64,000 nt of DNA, from positions 124,001 to 188,000 of the forward strand of contig UBTY01000012.1 in assembly GCA_900468535.1 (NCBI GenBank), written 5' to 3'. Source of the stretch: Hyphomicrobiales bacterium (GTDB taxonomy: Bacteria > Pseudomonadota > Alphaproteobacteria > Rhizobiales > Rhizobiaceae). A model generated the notes under the pieces. That model had not been told where the DNA came from and searched no databases. It was given only the letters and a program-made list of their open reading frames with translations. Made by a program: the position numbers and the translations under genes. Of this stretch, positions 61,731 through 64,000 are shown piece by piece (the stretch's first letter is position 1; every line of letters starts with the position of its first letter).

Positions 61731-63305
61731 TCAGCTCAACGTCCAGGCGATGTAGATCAGCGTCAGGGCGATGATCCACAGAGCAAACCGGCCGGAGCGG
61801 CTATGGCGCGCTTCGGACTTGCCGATCGCCTCCGCCGTGCTGGCGTCGAACCGCAATCCATGCTCGCTCATATGCAGAAGCTCGTGGTGGAACTTCTCGG
61901 TCTTCGCCGCGATCTCGGGGGCAGCTTCCGCCAGCTTCACCGCTGCCTTCAGCCCATCCTTGAGGTCCGCGACGATGCGCTTCGGGCCGAGATTGTTACG
62001 GATCCAGTCGCCGACAACGGGCTCTGACGCCTTCCACATGTTGAAACGCGGATTGAGGATGCGTGACACCCCTTCGACGACCACCATCGTCTTTTGCAGC
62101 ATCACCAGTTCCGGGCGCGTCGCCATGTCGAACAGTTCGGTCACTTCGAAGAGCAGCGTCAGCAGCTTGCCCATCGAGATCGTTTCGGCAGGCTGGCCGT
62201 GGATCGGCTCGCCGATCGCGCGGATCGCCTGGGCGAAACTTTCGACGTTATGATGGCCAGGCACGTAGCCCGCCTCGAAATGCACCTCGGCCACGCGGAT
62301 GTAATCGCGGGTGATGAAGCCGTAGAGGATTTCCGCGAGGAAGCGGCGTTCCTTTTTGCCGAGACGACCGACGATCCCCATGTCGACGGCAACGATGTCG
62401 CCCTGCGCATCAACGAACAGATTGCCCGGATGCATGTCCGCATGGAAGAAGCCGTCGCGCAGCGTATGGCGCAGAAACGACTGGATCAGCGTATCGGCAA
62501 GCGCGTTGAGATCATGGCCAGCAGCGCGCAGCCCCTCGACATCGGACATCTTGACGCCATCGATCCATTCCATGGTGATGACATCGCGGCCGGTCCGTTC
62601 CCAATCGACGGTCGGCACTCGAAACCCGGGATCCTTCGCTGTGTTCTCGGCAATCTCCGAGAGTGCGGCGGCCTCCAGGCGAAGATCCATCTCGACCTTG
62701 GTGGTCTGTTCCAGCGTCTTCGTCACCTCCACCGGCCTCAGGCGCCGGCTGGAAGGCATGAAGCGCTCCTGCATATGGGCGACGAGATACATCGCCTCGA
62801 TGTCGTGGGTGAAGCGCTGGCGCACGCCCGGTCGTACGACCTTCACGGCCACCTTCTTGCGGCCCGCAGGCGTATCGACCTCGGCCGGATGAACCTGCGC
62901 GATCGATGCCGCCGCAATCGGATCGCCGAAGCTTGCGTAAAGCTCCTCGATCGGCCGGCCGAGCGAACTTGCGATGCTGGCCTTTGCCGCTTCCGGTGGG
63001 AAGAAAGCCATCCGGTCCTGCAGCTGCGACAGATCGTCGGCAAACTCCACGCCGACGACGTCGGGCCGCGTTGCCAGGAACTGGCCGATCTTGACGTAGG
63101 AGGGGCCGAGCCGCTCGACGGCCTGAGCGAGCCTGTCGCTGCGCTTCTTCGACTTAGAGCGGTTGCGTGCGAAAACGCCCGCCACGGACTTGGCGATACC
63201 GACAGCCGGCGGAAGATCTTCTGACGGCAGGGCCGAAATCACGCCCTCGCGCACGAGAATCCAGCCGACGCGCCAGAGCCGGAAATATGCTCCCAATGTG
63301 CTCAT
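61731..63305 (-). CDS. ubiB: Ubiquinone biosynthesis protein UbiB
   Basis: 524 aa atypical protein kinase-like (ADCK/ABC1) protein needed for ubiquinone synthesis. The ABC1 features are the KxGQ motif in YVKIGQFLATRPD, an alanine-rich nucleotide loop (GDPIAAASIAQVHPAE), DMHPGNLFVD and AVDMGIVGRL. Two membrane helices lie at the C-terminus (FALWIIALTLIYIAWTL). It follows ubiE by 56 nt on the same strand, the typical ubiE-ubiB order. Confidence 0.96.
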   Translation of the reverse strand: MSTLGAYFRLWRVGWILVREGVISALPSEDLPPAVGIAKSVAGVFARNRSKSKKRSDRLAQAVERLGPSYVKIGQFLATRPDVVGVEFADDLSQLQDRMAFFPPEAAKASIASSLGRPIEELYASFGDPIAAASIAQVHPAEVDTPAGRKKVAVKVVRPGVRQRFTHDIEAMYLVAHMQERFMPSSRRLRPVEVTKTLEQTTKVEMDLRLEAAALSEIAENTAKDPGFRVPTVDWERTGRDVITMEWIDGVKMSDVEGLRAAGHDLNALADTLIQSFLRHTLRDGFFHADMHPGNLFVDAQGDIVAVDMGIVGRLGKKERRFLAEILYGFITRDYIRVAEVHFEAGYVPGHHNVESFAQAIRAIGEPIHGQPAETISMGKLLTLLFEVTELFDMATRPELVMLQKTMVVVEGVSRILNPRFNMWKASEPVVGDWIRNNLGPKRIVADLKDGLKAAVKLAEAAPEIAAKTEKFHHELLHMSEHGLRFDASTAEAIGKSEARHSRSGRFALWIIALTLIYIAWTLS

Positions 63306-63361
63306 GCGGGAACGCCTGCCTGCGGGTGCGGGGCGGTGAACGATGCCTGCGAAACCATGCG

Positions 63362-64000
63362 TCAGAGCTTCCAGCCGGAATGAAGGGCCGCGATGCCGCC
63401 GGTATAGTTGGTAAAGCTGACGCGCGAGAAACCGGCGCCGCGGATCATCTCGGCGAAGTTCTCCTGGTTGGGGAACTTGCGGATGGATTCGACCAGGTAC
63501 TGATAAGGCTCAGCCTCGCCGGTAATCGCCTTGCCGAACTTCGGAATGGCGTTGAAGGACCATGTGTCATAGACGCGGTCGAGGAGCGGCATGTCCACTT
63601 CCGAAAACTCAAGCACGAGCAAACGACCGCCGCGCTTCAGCACGCGATAGGCTTCGCTCAGCGCCACGTCGATGCGTGGCACGTTGCGGATGCCGAAGGC
63701 GATCGTATAGGCGTCGAAGCTGTTAGCCTCGAACGGCAGATCCTCGGCGTTCGCCTCGACGAAGGTCAGATTGTCGGAAAGCTTCTTCTTGGCGGCGCGC
63801 TCGGCGCCGACTGACAGCATCGAGCCGTTGATGTCGAGCACGGTAGAATGTGCCATCCGGTTCGAGGCTTCGATGATGCGAAAGGCGATGTCGCCGGTGC
63901 CGCCGGCCACGTCGAGCGTCCTGTAGCCGGGCTCCTTGCGCGGGTTCAGCGCCGAAATCATGGCATCCTTCCAGACGCGATGCATGCCGACCGACATGAC
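63362..64000 (-). CDS. ubiE: Ubiquinone/menaquinone biosynthesis C-methyltransferase UbiE, partial
   Basis: The last 212 codons are in the window; about 45 N-terminal residues lie beyond the right edge. SAM motif I is [16 protein letters not shown], with [25 protein letters not shown] as the ubiE signature and AALHSGWKL as a normal C-terminus. The enzyme methylates C2 of the demethyl-quinone ring. The upstream genes are not visible; ubiB follows downstream. Confidence 0.96.
   Translation of the reverse strand, partial: VMSVGMHRVWKDAMISALNPRKEPGYRTLDVAGGTGDIAFRIIEASNRMAHSTVLDINGSMLSVGAERAAKKKLSDNLTFVEANAEDLPFEANSFDAYTIAFGIRNVPRIDVALSEAYRVLKRGGRLLVLEFSEVDMPLLDRVYDTWSFNAIPKFGKAITGEAEPYQYLVESIRKFPNQENFAEMIRGAGFSRVSFTNYTGGIAALHSGWKL

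Overview
The window is 64 kb of GC-rich, densely coded bacterial chromosome. It carries about 66 protein genes, no rRNA or tRNA that I can recognise, and no phage or IS element. Gene content and order point to Rhizobiaceae (Rhizobium/Agrobacterium/Ensifer group). The clues are a pmtA-type phospholipid N-methyltransferase next to dnaN, the dnaN-rsmI-yraN...gshB-comM neighbourhood, a PHO box of the CTGTCAT-N4 type, an Irr/ICE-like box, two RIME-type palindromic mosaic elements, betC/choX/otsBA osmolyte genes, and TTAACCAT motifs. Together with ubiE-ubiB-coaBC-dut this suggests a core chromosomal segment. Species assignment is not possible by eye.

Layout. 1-3.7 kb: an AstE-like fragment, a 2H phosphoesterase, a GT4 glycosyltransferase, an alkylguanine DNA methyltransferase and a VapBC-type toxin-antitoxin pair. 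3.7-8.2 kb: guaA, mtnN and a PaaI thioesterase on the minus strand, then a GH25 lipoprotein and TspO. 8.3-13.5 kb: a four-gene minus-strand iron-type operon (imelysin, di-heme oxidoreductase, second imelysin, Tat-exported DUF1513) behind an Irr/ICE-like site. 13.6-19.6 kb: an RsmB-type rRNA methyltransferase, rlpA, a GST-queG-SDR operon and uppP. 19.6-19.9 kb: an unexplained run of six hairpins and a 50-aa exported peptide gene. 20.2-24.7 kb: NDUFA9-like, DUF1330, pyrF, histidine phosphatase, pmtA and dnaN. 24.9-32.3 kb: rsmI-yraN, a PHO-box-controlled ugpBAEC operon, a cupin gene and gshB. 32.5-41.9 kb: comM, cysK, LysE, dps, a DMT exporter with an Lrp regulator, dut-GNAT, prfC and trmO.

41.9-49.4 kb is osmolyte metabolism: choline-sulfate genes choX-betC with a divergent LysR regulator, trehalose genes otsB-otsA, and an S10 peptidase. 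49.5-52.8 kb holds an MFS gene and a GntR gene under a perfect 25-bp palindromic operator, a free-standing 23-codon gene between two terminators, and pirin. 53-64 kb holds a class II glutamine amidotransferase, coaBC, an EamA transporter, two SDRs, two LysR regulators, an MFS exporter, a VOC protein, ubiB, and ubiE running off the right edge.

Most of the window is ordinary housekeeping. The stretches most worth a second look are the hairpin array after uppP, the imelysin/di-heme operon, the GntR operator with the neighbouring mini-gene, and the two palindromes upstream of rlpA.
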